Assembly (NCBI RefSeq): GCF_041260155.1
Contig: NC_091930.1
Location: 23,469,237 to 23,533,236 of the forward strand
Length of the DNA stretch: 64,000 bases
From: Ptychodera flava
Taxonomy: Eukaryota; Hemichordata; Enteropneusta; Ptychoderidae
Reading direction: 5' to 3'
The translations under genes and the position numbers were made by a program. Shown piece by piece: positions 1 to 11,638 of this stretch (its first letter is position 1; every line of letters begins with the position of its first letter). The notes under the pieces are model-generated. The model worked only from the letters and a program-made list of their open reading frames with translations, made no database searches and was not told the DNA's origin.

Positions 1-100
1 AAGACCAAAAGACATCAGGGACAAAATACATATAAGTGCCAGAGCCAGCAACTCCATAAATATGCCTCTTATCCGCTGTAATCTGAAACTTGCTTTATGA

Positions 101-211
101 CAGTTCAGGATGGCAAATGGGATCCATATGAGTGAAATATTGGCGAGTACAATTACAGTTCAGGAAGTCAAATGGGATCCATATGAGTGGAATATTGCCG
201 AGTACAATTAC
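101..211. repeat. Two-copy direct repeat, 55 bp unit
   Basis: A unit beginning CAGTTCAGGA and carrying AAATGGGATCCATATGAGTG occurs at 101-155 and again at 156-210 with a few differences. It is a simple local tandem duplication. No coding role is seen. Confidence 0.85.
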
Positions 212-1902
212 CATGATGTTGAAGTAACTCGACTAAACCTTTAAATAATGGCAACCAGAGATATATACATCGTACAGATTAAATTCTCAAGCCCTATTGA
301 GCTGCACTAAATATACATTTTATGATTTGCTAGGCCGACAGAACGTCTTCTCCTACTTTCACACAGATAATATTTCAATCACTGATTCAATCGCTCTGTT
401 AGGCTGCTGGTTAATCTTGATCCAGAGTATTATTTGGTTGACTTACGCTCTGAAATCGTATCTGGTGGGAGCGATATATCCTAGGAAGATCTCAGGCAAA
501 CTTATGGATGGTTTCCAGGGAAGATTAGTAAGGTCTCACAAGAAAGACACATCCTAAGCAAGATTGTCACATTATGTGTTGGAACATGTTACATCCTCAA
601 ACCTCTCACAAAATCCCTTTTCTTGAATTCATACATCTTCAGTCGAAAATATCAGGTGGGAAAGCTTGATCTGTTATCTAAACTCTAACCATCATTCTCT
701 GAGTATAAACAAAGTGAGAATCTTAATTCTTAAATCAGGAATTTGAATCAAAAATGAGAGAAAGGTAATTTCCATATCGTAGAACTAATAGAATATACTT
801 GAATTTTTATCATACCTGTAAGGGCCATCAATTATGATCTTGTGATGTGAAAATTAGTAATCAAAGTTGCAAAAAAGATTATTTCCGAATTTTAGATCAA
901 ATAAACAAACAATTGAACATCATAATTCTGTCGTTGTTGTGATAGTATAAGTGCAACACAAGGTAACTTTTCCTGTGTGAATTTTGATATTTTGTAAACG
1001 ATGACAGCTGTGGGTCAAGCCAATGATTTTTTGTCCTTCTATCGATAGTAATTACGCAATCAAGAGTTATTTACGTTGGGTATGAACATATTAAGGTACA
1101 TGAGTCTCGTATCTTTTGTTCTTAATCTTTGATATTCGAATATCGAGTACAGAAATCTTGATTATCATTTACATTACATCTCTGTTGTGCAAAGAAAGGA
1201 CCAAGGCTGTCTTGTATAACTTGCCTGCGGCTGAAAAATGTAATCATAAATTAACATTTCTTATTCCATTTTAATTATTAATGCTATCTAGTCATTGAAT
1301 TATGTAATTCTCTTTCCCAATATCCGTTGAGCAGAAACATTTCTAAAGTCAGGAGGTATAGTCCTATATTAATCTTATTTGAAATTATTGAATGGCAGCA
1401 TTTAAAAGGTCAAAATAGTTCAAGCATTGAAATTTCAGCATGTCAAAACTTTTACCCCAGTTTTCAGAACGAGAGACAGGGCAGTGGCGGTGATCTGAGG
1501 GAAGATTCAGTTTTGTTTCAGAGAGATCATAACGTCGGGTTCCCTGTCAAAACATTACATCGCCCGGCATTTTTCCCCCTGAAGAACGAGGTATAGGCAG
1601 TTTTCCCTCGAAAGCGCACTTCCTAATAAAATTGCTGCCTAAATGTTTCTTCTGTATTGTCGAAGTCATTTTTTGAGTGTAACATAAATTTGGATTCATT
1701 TATATGGCAATGTTCAATGTTTGTTTGGGTGTCCGGGCGAGTTGAACAAGCCGCAATGTTTGAACGCCATCACGTGACGAAATACGCATACTACTGTTAT
1801 ATTTTACGTCATTATCGTATATTATATATGTTTGATAATGTATTTAAATGTACTTTGCTTGAACTGGAAGTAAAATGTGCATTTGTGTACAAGAAATTGA
1901 TT
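212..1902. other. Intergenic or intronic stretch, nothing recognised
   Basis: AT-rich sequence with scattered stops in all frames. An 86-codon open frame near 297-557 has a hydrophobic middle but no family resemblance and no splice signals that would support it. No repeat or RNA gene was recognised. Confidence 0.5.
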
Positions 1903-2580
1903 TCTGAATTTCATCTAAAACGTTGCTTCACTATCCATGGTGTCTATGATGAAAGTATGAATAGTTTTTTTCCAAAACAAAAATAGATAAATCTTTGCAT
2001 TTGTGTACTCTTGTTTATTGATATTAATGTTTTTGATTAGACTAGAGTGGTTACTAGTTTAATGCTGTGTAAGAGACATGGTTTTGGAATTTTACCGAAA
2101 TGTCGATTCACTATGCATAGCGGTCTATGATAAAGCTATGGATATTATTTTTTTTAGTACAAAATTAGATAAATCTGTGCATTTATGTATGCTGGATTAT
2201 TTATATTATTGTTCTTGATTAGAAAAGAGTGGTTACAAGTCCATGGTTGTACTAGAAATTTGATTTTGGAATTTCACCGAAATATTGATTCACTTTGCAT
2301 GGCGGTCTATGATGAAACTATGAATATTTTTTCCCAATACAAAAATAGGTAAATCTGTGCATGTATGTGCACTTCAATGTTTATATTTATGTTCTTGATT
2401 GAACCAGTGTGGTTATAAGTCCATGGTTGTGCCAGAAATTTCATTTTGGAATTTCACTGAAAATTTGATTTACTCTACATGGTAGTCTGTGAGAGAACTA
2501 TGCACAATTTTTCCCAAAATAAAACTGACAATATCTTTGCATTTTTGTACATTTGATAATTGATATACACTTTTCAACCT
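1903..2580. repeat. Tandem array, about four copies of a 180-bp unit
   Basis: The block 'GAATTTCACCGAAA..TTGATTCACT..GCATGGCGGTCTATGAT' recurs at about 1910, 2090, 2270 and 2450, a regular 180-bp spacing. Each copy also carries an AAATCTKTGCATTT-like word and GTGGTTAYAAGTCCATGGTTGT. Copies differ by substitutions and a few indels, so the array is old. The open frame over the first copy is a by-product. Confidence 0.85.
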
Positions 2581-2758
2581 AATGCATATGTTTTTGTATC
2601 TTGTCTTTGATCAGTTTTAACTGTTCAAGGAATTTAATGTAGGATACCATTGCATCTTCTTTGCTTGTGAGGCTTGTGGATATTGCGTACGTCTTTTGTC
2701 GGTGATTTCCTATTCAGGAAATATCACACGGACAATCAAAGATTTGGCCATAAAATCA

Positions 2759-2900
2759 GCCCAACCCCCTTCTGTCAAAAGTGACCCTCCCCCAAGATAG
2801 GTTTATAAAAAGTGACCCTCCCCCTTGAACTGTTTTCTAAAAAGTGACCCACCCCCAATTCCCCCGGCCCAACCCCCTTGTAATTTCTGAAGGCTCCCTA
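2759..2900. repeat. Short C-rich tandem repeat at a repeat-element end
   Basis: The word AAAAGTGACCCTCCCCC occurs three times at about 30-bp spacing (about 2776, 2806, 2838), followed by CTGAAGGCTCCCTAA. The layout resembles the edge of a dispersed repeat. No partner copy was found in the window. Confidence 0.55.
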
Positions 2901-4317
2901 ATGAACGGGGATTTCTCCCTGCATAGTGTAATTATTTGTATCTCCGAGTTGAATGGTACTTCGGACCAAAAGTGAGCGCATCACAATGATGGTGAACAGA
3001 CATGGCAGTAGTCGCTCTTGTTTCGGTCCTGTCACCCTTTCGTCACTCTTTGTGGAGTGACAGTGATTTATCAAAAGCAAGCACAGCTGAAGGCAACAGA
3101 GATTACAAGAAATCAACCGTACAATGAGTGACTTCCGAGAAAAAGATTCACAGATAGTGCAGAACCGTAATTTCATCGCACAACGACGACCACATTATCT
3201 GTTCAAATTTCATTCGTACGGCTAACCAGGCAAGACCTTACATCCCTGAATCAGCCATGAAATGTATATCTGCTGCACATCACTTCTGTTTGGACCGTAT
3301 ATAACGAAACAGGAATTAAGGTTTACAAATTAGCAAAGTATTAACTTTTTGATCAGTCTACGTATCATACTGGGATATAACTTCTCCGCTGGCAAGCAAA
3401 GTGACTTGATGCAAGACAGGTATAGGGCAGGTGCCGAAGTAAACGAAGGGCAGGGATGCGGCAGATTGTCGGAGGCAAGCAGTAGTGGATTCATTAAGGG
3501 GGTGCTTCACCCAGCACAGCTTATTTTGCTTAAAATCACTTTTTTGCAAATATTCATTGTATTTTAATTGTTATGGTAACCCAAGATAAAAATATTAGTT
3601 AGGTTCTGTCATCTTTTAGCTTGTCAAGCATTCGTAAGTTGCTGATAAAGAATATTTAATTTATGCAAATAAATGCAAATCACCCGATTCCCTGGCTTCA
3701 TTTTCCTCCCAATTTCAGAATTTTCAAATAATTTAACTCCAATCTTGCAGGGTCAAGTTTCTCAAATTTTAACATTATGTTTTTAAATGCTATATAACAA
3801 TACGACTATTTTGTTTGGCAATGAAGTTCTAACACTGTGCTTATAGGCATTTTAATTTTTCCAATCATGAGTTCCAGTCTTTCAACCCTTGCCATTTTAG
3901 ACTGAAGACAGATAATGCAAAATAAAATAGTCGTTTAATCTACATACTCTTCTTTAAAATGAAATATTTCATTAAATAGAATCAAGTTTTTGACTGGAAT
4001 TCATTTCTATCATCAATAACAAACTTGAGGTTTTTTACCAAAAATATACACCCACTTCATCCTTCGAGTAAACTGCTGCTACCATACTAAATTGTAGGTT
4101 CTCTGCTTTTTGAAGATATATAGAATGAGGGAGTTTTTTGTCATATTTGATAAGAAATATTGCTTTGACATAATGTTTTTGCAAAATGCAGTTCCACCTT
4201 TAACATAAGGAGCAAATCAATAACAATACAAGCGACCTAGCGGCCGAAACAGCTCCGCTTTGTTTATGTAGAGAATAACTATTTTTGACACATGTTTTTG
4301 AAGAAGGTGGAAAATCT
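2901..4317. other. Intergenic stretch, nothing recognised
   Basis: AT-rich with no convincing exon, RNA gene or inverted repeat. Short open frames on both strands around 2.9-3.6 kb lack domain resemblance and plausible splice context. Confidence 0.5.
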
Positions 4318-5735
4318 TTGATTGCTCAATGCAGTGGCCAAAAAAAAGTGGCTAAAATAAGCTGCAAAAATACACATTGAAGATTTCCTCATACTAATAA
4401 TATATCACATCAGATCATCCCTAAGAACATGTCAACCAAAGCTATCTGATGAGTAGTTTTGTGAGAATAAAATTTTCTGACCAAAAATGGCAACAATTGC
4501 CCCCAAAATATAAATTGCAGATTTCATCATAATTTCAAAAGATCAAATTCTGTTCATCTATAGAAACCTGTATACCAAATTTCAAAGCTGTTAGAACAGT
4601 ACTTTTTGAGAAACACATTTTTTTATCAAAAATGGGAAAAATTACCCGAAAAATTGAAAATTGCAGATTTCATCATTACTTCAATAAATGTCATTTAGTT
4701 CATCTATATAAACCTGTATACCAAATTTCAAAGCAATCAGACCAGTACGTTTTGATAAACACATTTTTTTACCACAAATGGCAAAATTGTCCCAAAATTA
4801 CAAAATTGCAGATTTCATCATAATTTCAATAAATATCATTAAAGTGATCTGTGGAAACCTGTATACAAATTTGCAAAGCTATCAGATGACAAGTTTTAGA
4901 ACTACACATTTTTTGACCAAAAATGGAAAAAAATTACCCTGAAAATACGAAATTGCAGATTTCATCATAATTTTAATAAATATCATTTAGTTCATCTGTA
5001 GGAACCTGCATACCAAATACTATCAGAGGAGTTTTTTGACCAAAAATGGAAAAAATTGCCCCGAAAAAAAAAAAATTACAGATTTGATCAGAAATTCAAT
5101 ACATATTACTTTGTTCATCTATAGAAACCTGTATACCAAAATTTAAAACTATAAGATCAGTACTTTTTGAGAAATACATTTTTGACCAAAAAATGGCAAA
5201 AAGTGCCTTAAAATGCATATTTACATATTTCTGCACAATTTGAATAAATATGAAATAGATCACCCCTAGGGACATATGTACCATATATCAAAGCTATCTG
5301 ACTGGTAGTTTTGAAGAAGAAGACTTTTATTTTTTTTTAGCAAAAATGACATAAATTCACTAAAAAATAAAAATATTAATATGCAAATGTCATCACGATT
5401 TCAAAAAATCTGACTGAAGTTATCCTAAGTAAACTGCATATCAAATTTCAAAGCAATCGGACAAGCAGTTTCAGAGTTAAGATTTTTTCTTACCAAAAAC
5501 ACCCCAAAAATACAAATATGCAAATTTACCACGATTTGAACAAACTTAAGTGAGGTCACCCAAAGTGAACTGCATATCAAATTTCAAAGCAATCGGACTT
5601 GTTGTTCAAGAGGAGAAGGCAATCGTTGATGGACAATGGACGACAGAGGACGGACGACGACGGACGACGACGACGGATGATGATGGAAAATCAGCCTATT
5701 TGTTAAGTTCCGTGTCGCTGACAGAGGAGCTATAA
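4318..5735. repeat. Tandem array of a ~145-bp unit with GGACGA-rich end
   Basis: The phrase CAAAAATGGCAAAAATTGCC and variants starts at about 4482, 4627, 4773, 4918, 5041, 5185 and 5341, a spacing near 145 bp with one short unit. Each unit holds TTGCAGATTTCATCATAATT, GAAACCTGTATACCAAATTTC and AAAGCTATCAGA. Units decay toward both edges. The array ends at 5625-5690 in a purine-rich ACGGACGACGACGGA run and a CAGCCTATTTGTTAAGTTCC tail. It looks like the internal repeats plus terminus of a dispersed element. Confidence 0.85.
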
Positions 5736-7462
5736 AATTCAACATAACCGTATTACAAACAGAAATGTGTGATTCATAATCCTCAAAGACGTATTTGAGA
5801 AAAACAGCCGATTTATCAAGCCTACAATCTTTGATAAGTATTGCCGACTGTCAACGTAGAAAACTTATTGCCCTGACTAAATCCCTCCTTAACAGCCGAT
5901 ATTTTTAGTACATTAAGGCAAATACCATGACTAAGTGCATCAACAGGTCATAATAGACCGCCATTTCTTACTCGCACTCGATCTTGGTAAACAGGGCGGA
6001 GTTCCAATTGTTGTAGCATGCGAAAAAGTGATTAAGTCAAAGAACATTTGGCATTGTGCTATGTCGTGTACAACACTTAAGAAATCACTTTGTCATCCTG
6101 TTCAGAATGTTTGAAAATAAGTCTCGGCATATCAGAGCAACAAATGTGACCGATGCCAAAGTTATAGATTCCGTGACCGACGCTGTCAACACAATATTTA
6201 CCGATCTTTCTCTTCGTCTTTGTGGATTGATTGAAGTGTTTTTATTCTCAGTGCCCTCTGCAATGGTAATACTCTGCCTCACAGAATAATCGTGCCTCTC
6301 CTGACTTGACCGACACAAATACCTAACTGTCTGTAGGAGGTTCCCTTCCTAAATTCAAACCCTTTTTTCTTGTCCGTAAGCTGTACCCAAATTCGGTCAA
6401 GCCATTGGTGGGCCTGAACCCACATCGTGTAAAATATTGCACACACACGCCAAAAAAGTCATTCTCAGGATATGCCAAATGGTCGTTTCTTGGACCATCA
6501 CGTCGTCCAAAAAGAGAGTACTTGTGCATAACATATATGAAGTTTTTTTATTTATTTGTTTGTTTGTTTGTTTGTTTGTTTTTTTTTGTTTTGTTTTGTT
6601 TTTTTGTTTTGCTTTTTTTGAGCATGAATGTACATGGACTACAAGTTGGGTAAAGTATAAATGTGTGGTGATGAACATGAAGCCATGAATATACAGACCT
6701 TGGTGCTGTAAATTTGCTTGGAACGTTTGGTCTGAACTGATGAGCTTGACCGTATGACTTTTTCCTCAATTTTACGTTTTTTTCCTTTCCCTATGGATCC
6801 ATTGACAACTAGTTCTTCTACTGGACGTAAAATCAACAGGATTACAGATTAGCAATGCATAAACCACTGACTTGGTGCTCCGCTTTCCACAATCATTTGA
6901 TGGAGGTATACAGATTACCGAATATCCAACTGGGTTGCACGTCCGTAGGATTGACTCTGTGATCGAAATGCCACATTTTCGGGAACTTGTCTCTGCGTGT
7001 AACCCCGTCAACTTTCCTTTTCATAATGAACGTAGCCATCACAGTATATCTATTTATAGCGGGCTTCCATGCCACCTTTGAGTAAATGTACATAGATAAG
7101 CCAGCCAGGAGTCAAAGTGGGGTTAAACCATCAGTTTTTGATGGCTTCTGATGTGGAACTGCTCGAAACCCTTTTCCGACTTACAGTTTTTACTGACATT
7201 TCAAAGGCCGATGATCAGGCTATCGATGTCGAAAGTTGGCCTTGTCATATTGTCAATCGAATTACTAGCCCAGTAAACTGAGCTTTCCATCATGAGAATC
7301 ATCATTGTAGGACAACACATCATTGCCAACTGGTCGCTACTCACCTGAGGGCGAACCACATTCAATTTCCCTGTTTGTCTCAAATGATAACCTATTCTGT
7401 TTGCTTCTTTTTGTCTCCCTAAAGACCGCACAAGAGTCAAACGACGTTCACGTTCACTGTAG
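5736..7462. other. Non-coding stretch with T/TTTG-rich tract
   Basis: No gene was recognised. At 6542-6620 there is a T-rich tract with (TTTG)n. Overlapping open frames here encode only low-complexity F/L/C or K/Q/N runs and are artefacts. The N-terminal exon(s) of the dispanin gene may lie here but could not be identified. Confidence 0.5.
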
Positions 7463-7577
7463 GTATGGCACTGAGCAAATAGGAAACCTACCGAACACTT
7501 GGATGATTCCTGCAGTACTGGCGTGTCTGTTTTGCTGTTGGCCCCTTGGACTGGCCGCAATCTTTAGGGCATCAGAA
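7463..7577 (+). CDS. Dispanin/CD225 family protein, exon with first membrane helix
   Basis: The frame encodes the first half of a CD225 (dispanin, IFITM/PRRT-like) domain: PNTWMIPAVLACLFCCWPLG followed by LAAIFRASE. The LFCCWPLGLAAI core is the family hallmark: a hydrophobic segment with a Cys pair and P-L-G, entering a short cytosolic loop that in relatives begins with a conserved S/K-V pair. The exon ends after GAA at a GTAAGA donor in phase 0. The upstream acceptor is chosen at CACTGTAG; this edge is less certain. Family members are small double-helix membrane proteins of the plasma membrane, endosomes or synaptic vesicles. The upstream, usually Pro-rich, N-terminus was not found. Confidence 0.72.
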
Positions 7578-7884
7578 GTAAGAACAACACCTGTTTTCAA
7601 TTACTTTTGATTCGATCACTTTTATCATGAAGATCCAGAAGCAAGAATGATGGAAGACAAATTAGAATATCAACACAAAAAACATAGACTAGCCCAAGAA
7701 ATAACGTTAGAAAATATGAAATGTACAAAGTGAAAATGTACATTAACGTGCAATAGACACTATTTATACTGTACTTGTATTATATGAGCTGTACAAGAAT
7801 CTAGCCAAGCAGATATCGGAAGCAAAATTTTTAAAATGGAATGTACATAAATATGTCCTTTTCAATATCCCATTTTATCAATAG

Positions 7885-8052
7885 GGTCAGCACGCTATTA
7901 AGACTGGAAATCTACAACAAGCCGAGGCCTCATCTGCGTCAGCTCGGAATTTAACGATAGCTTCCGTAATCTGTGGCATCGTCATCACAGTCGCTACGTT
8001 ATTCTTTTACTTTGTTTTAATGGGTCGCGATTTTGGTGTACCCGATTATTGA
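7885..8052 (+). CDS. Dispanin/CD225 family protein, last coding exon
   Basis: It starts after TATCAATAG in phase 0, matching the preceding exon, and encodes GQHAIKTGNLQQAEAS, then a hydrophobic stretch (IASVICGIVITVATLFFYFV) and a short tail ending PDY before TGA. In CD225 proteins the loop after the first helix has a basic region with a 'G-D/N-x-x-x-A' segment and a second helix led by S-x-x-A, which fits. About 56 residues. Together the two exons cover a whole CD225 domain, so this is a real gene lacking only its 5' part. Which dispanin subfamily it belongs to cannot be told. Confidence 0.72.
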   Translation, partial: GQHAIKTGNLQQAEASSASARNLTIASVICGIVITVATLFFYFVLMGRDFGVPDY

Positions 8053-8208
8053 GAAAAAGTTCCACATTCAAGCTGGGAAATAATCAAGTTAGACATTTCC
8101 AAGATGGACATAAACCTAATCACCAATGCCAAAGAGATGTGCCCGAATATGACGACAAAACTAAATATATTTTTCTTGAATTTGAACGAGACAATGTAAA
8201 TATCTTAA

Positions 8209-8556
8209 GGTAGAACGCGCCTCGGGGGCAGATATTTGGAATCTTACATTTCTGCAATTCTTTTCTGATCTACCACTTGTTGTGCTCATTTTAAAGCTCT
8301 TGAAAAAAACTTTCACCGTCATAGTTTTCGGAAATCGAAAATGGGTTTCCCCCAGAGAGTTAACACAAGAATGGCGGCCATTTTGAATTTAAAATATTGC
8401 AAAATGTTATGTAATTTTATTCGCTTGTTAAAAAATTGCACAATGACCCCTGCTTTTTATTTTTATTTATTTTAAAAAAGCGTGGTTAGAGTTTTATTTT
8501 CATTTTGGAAGTTTGACCAAAAGTTTAAGTCTTTCACTTTCGAGGCGCACACTACC
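8209..8556. mobile_element. MITE with TTAA target duplication, copy 1
   Basis: Begins GGTAGAACGCGCCTCG and ends CGAGGCGCACACTACC, imperfect terminal inverted repeats of 16 bp (GGTAG-NNN-GCGCCTCG). It is flanked by TTAA at 8205-8208 and 8557-8560. Length 348 bp, no coding capacity. TTAA duplication is the mark of piggyBac-type and a few other cut-and-paste families; the family is inferred only from the target site. Confidence 0.85.
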
Positions 8557-8560
8557 TTAA

Positions 8561-8890
8561 GATAGAACGCACCTCAGGAGCTGCTTTTGCAACATATTCT
8601 CCTGGCCTTTTGGCCTACCATTTGTTAATGCTCATTTTGAAGATTACGATGGAAATCAAGTTTCACCGGCTTAGCTCTGTGAAAATCGGGAATTTTATTA
8701 TCCCAATAGAGAATTGACAGAGATGGCGGCTATTAGAATGTCAAAATTTTGGGTAATCTCAGGCCGCTTCTCTAATACCAAAGTTTTCACGGTGACCCCA
8801 GATCAACATTCATGATTTTAAAAGACAATTGTTGAAAGTTTCGTTGAGGAAAACTTTAACAAAAGTTGAAGTCTTGAGGCGCACACTACC
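8561..8890. mobile_element. MITE with TTAA target duplication, copy 2
   Basis: Starts GATAGAACGCACCTCAGG and ends GAGGCGCACACTACC, followed by TTAA at 8891-8894. The TTAA on its left is the one that closes copy 1. Internally it matches copy 1 (for example GTTAATGCTCATTTTGAAG and TTTCACCGGCTTAG). It is 330 bp and diverged from copy 1, so they are independent insertions rather than a recent duplication. Confidence 0.85.
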
Positions 8891-8895
8891 TTAAG

Positions 8896-9707
8896 CTGTT
8901 TGTTTTTCTGTTTTTGTTGGTTTCAACATTAGATCATTGTCTTATTTTTCACTATTATCCACCAGCTATTCCAAACTGCATGACTCGATTTCTTAGATTT
9001 TCGATAGAAATTTTTTTTAATGTGAGCTGCATTCCAATTGTTAGAAAACCATCATTGATGTCTTTTAATCAATAAATCTGTTGAAGAGTTTTCTCCAACC
9101 ACTGACAAATTAATTTATAGAAATTTCGTCAATTTCATTACTGAAGAATTGAATGTTGTGTTTTACTTCCTGCCTGAAAGAGACTCAACATATTATGTGA
9201 ATGTTTGACATCCCCTTTTCAACAAACATTCAAGTTGCAATAAAGGACAGTAAGTCCTTGTATCGGACTTACGGGTTATGATCCGAGCTGTCACTGAGAG
9301 GTTGGCGGTCACATAAAAGGACATCAACGAGCATCAGTCGTTCACTAGCATTTATCAAGAATAAGGTAGTCTATTCGACTTAAAAACAGTCTGGAAACTT
9401 CTTAACTTTAAATGTCATAATACATGAACTCATCGTACGTCAGTAAATTGTACACCGCTTGACTGAAAAGAATTTTCCTGTAATTTCCCTGACTTCCCCT
9501 TGTTGTTTTGACGTTTAGGCTGTCAATAGATTACAAAAACCAAATTATATCAAATTCACGATTCTGGGCCGACTAGTAGTACCCTGCATGTACATTGTTT
9601 GATCAGCATAACCGTGGAAGATCATGCGCCTACGCACCGAAGAAGCTTATGAACTTGTGCACGATAATAGGTAATACAGCTTAACTCCCTAATCGCTTCT
9701 TTGAGAT
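8896..9707. other. Intergenic stretch, one small stem-loop
   Basis: No gene seen. A short perfect stem (GTAAGTCC / GGACTTAC) lies at 9250-9272. Otherwise unremarkable AT-rich DNA. Confidence 0.5.
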
Positions 9708-10011
9708 TGGGGATTTAGCCGAGTGGTTTTGTCTGTGGCCTCCGCCGCTAGGTGACTGGGTACCATGCGTTCGAGTCTGATTGAAAACCTTTGTATTCGT
9801 TAGGGCGTAAACTTTTGGGACTCCTCGAAAGGACCTTAGATATGTTTATTACATGACTCGTATCTCTCTGAGACCACTTGCCCTCCTTACGTTGGGCAAA
9901 TGGCCACTTTCCCTTGGGCACATAGTCCCATGTTTGGGCTATAATATATATACTTTGAAACGTTCCTCCTTTTTGGCGTCCGAATTAAATATAACTTTGC
10001 TTTGCTTTACT
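9708..10011 (+). mobile_element. tRNA-derived SINE
   Basis: The head starts GGGGATTTAGCCGAGTGG, a good RNA polymerase III A box (TAGCCGAGTGG), followed about 45 bp later by a B box (GTTCGAGTC, about 9769). The body continues about 200 bp (GAAAGGACCTTAGATATG, TTGGGCAAATGGCC) into an A/T-rich tail with CTTTGC repeats. A functional tRNA is excluded because no acceptor-stem partner follows the T arm. The head resembles a class II (Leu/Ser-like) tRNA, but the parent is uncertain. SINEs of this kind are copied by a partner LINE. Confidence 0.72.
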
Positions 10012-11638
10012 TGATGCAGGTCAAATCAGGGGTAAACAATAAGTCAAATTTATTAAATCTGGTCGGTAGCCAGGAAAGAACGAAGAAGTACCGCATTAAA
10101 TAGTTTTTTTATATAATATTCATGCTGGTCTTGATTCTGACACAAAAAATGATTTCAAGGGCCACTTCTGTATAATTGTGACCCATACTTTTTCATTTAT
10201 TGATTTTAACACTCCCTCACAGTGTCTGTATTTTTAGTTCCACTGTGCTTCCGTGTATTATCTCTGTAAGCTTTGGTAGCAGTCACAACACAAAGTAGAC
10301 TAGGGGTATTATTCGTTGCTTATGGGCTTTACCGACGTAATTAAGACTTTGTTATTATTTGTGATAATTTTTTTCACCATTTTATTTGAAAAAAATAGGT
10401 ACGGAGAGGAAGAAAATTCCCCTCCCTGTAGCGCATCCATAGCAACGGTCATTGACACATAAATAGCTTGCGCATAGAAGATTGCGCAAGCAAGCATTGA
10501 CAGTGAGTCATAGCCAGTGCATTGCGCAAGTCCCTACGGCGTATGGATGACCTATATATGACTCATTTGGGGAATCCCTATCAAGTATTGCAACATTTAC
10601 GAGAATAAGTATTAAAGCAGAAACTATTTGTCCTCATTTTCTCCTACGGAGTCACAGACTCTATTATGGCTGTGATGTAAGCATAGGAATTCTGTCTGTA
10701 AAAGACAAAGAATGGTACGCAGCGACCCTAATGAATACATTCTAGCTCTTGTGACTGTGATGTAAGTATATAGATATAATTTTTATTTTATTAATTATCC
10801 CTACAGAGTCGTCAGTAAAAAAATTCGTTAGACATTACCATTTTCCCCTACTGAGTCTGCTATGTCTTGCACAATACCTTACGCAATAACTGTCGCTTAG
10901 CAGCCTGTGATGTCATGACAGAGGTCTGATATTCTGCAGCTTTCGTTAACAATTTCTACTGAGTTTTTTCTGAACTCGGGAGCACTAAAATAGTATAGAC
11001 TTTAATTTATTTTCTCAAAAAGACCATAACATCACTGATGACATAAACATGAGCAAATATGTTATCATCGCGAGCGTAGTCACCCTTCACTAATGTATCT
11101 TTTTAAGATTTCAAATTGTATACCATCTTTTGTATTCATTACTTTTAAACCATTTCAAAAACTGCGCAGATTGATAAACAGACAAAATTTATTCTTCAAA
11201 TAATCCACTTCATCCATGTCAATTTCACACCAATCTTTATCTTCAGCAAAATACCATTGTGCTTCTTGCCAAAAAATGTCTTGGCATTATCTTCTGAGCG
11301 TATATTTTATTCGCAATACCCTCAATCATTGCAGAAACAGATTCAATGGATGGATGAAAGAAAAGTTCACTATTTAGTTCTGACTGATTCTAATTTTAGT
11401 GAAGAGTATCAGGACACCTCTCATGCTACGACGTGTTCAATTATCATTATTACATTAATATTTTCATTAATTGTATCTGATTCTTTGAATTTGATTGTAC
11501 TAAAAATGTAAAAGTTCGTAGAGAAAACTTTTTCCATTGTTTTGATACCCAGCAGCATCTGTCGCGAGGTTGGGATCCGTGATCGTTTCATATTTCATCT
11601 GAATGTTTTTCAATTTATAATTGGGTGTAATAAAATAA
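10012..11638. other. Non-coding stretch containing a dispersed-repeat copy
   Basis: Apart from the repeat at 10341-10527 (listed separately) no gene was recognised. Short open frames at 10.3 and 11.26-11.5 kb lack support. Confidence 0.5.
10341..10527 (-). repeat. Dispersed repeat, copy 1 (partner at 20.8 kb)
   Basis: On the minus strand this copy reads in the sense of the 20.8-kb partner: CCCCTCCCTGTAGCGCATYCATRGCAACG, TGACACATAAAT and AAGCATTGACAGT are shared. The pair is inverted in the window. The tail side carries an A-rich region. Unknown family. Confidence 0.75.

Noticed and set aside
297-557. 86-codon open frame with a hydrophobic middle
   Set aside because: No domain resemblance, no supporting splice sites, and length within chance for AT-rich DNA.
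6397-6769. Overlapping open frames on both strands
   Set aside because: Products are low-complexity translations of the T/TTTG tract.
9708-9790. Functional tRNA gene
   Set aside because: A and B boxes are present but the acceptor stem cannot pair, and the transcript continues as a SINE body.
11257-11511. Plus-strand open frame beside the Polinton-like fossil
   Set aside because: No domain; opposite strand to the fossil; probably chance.
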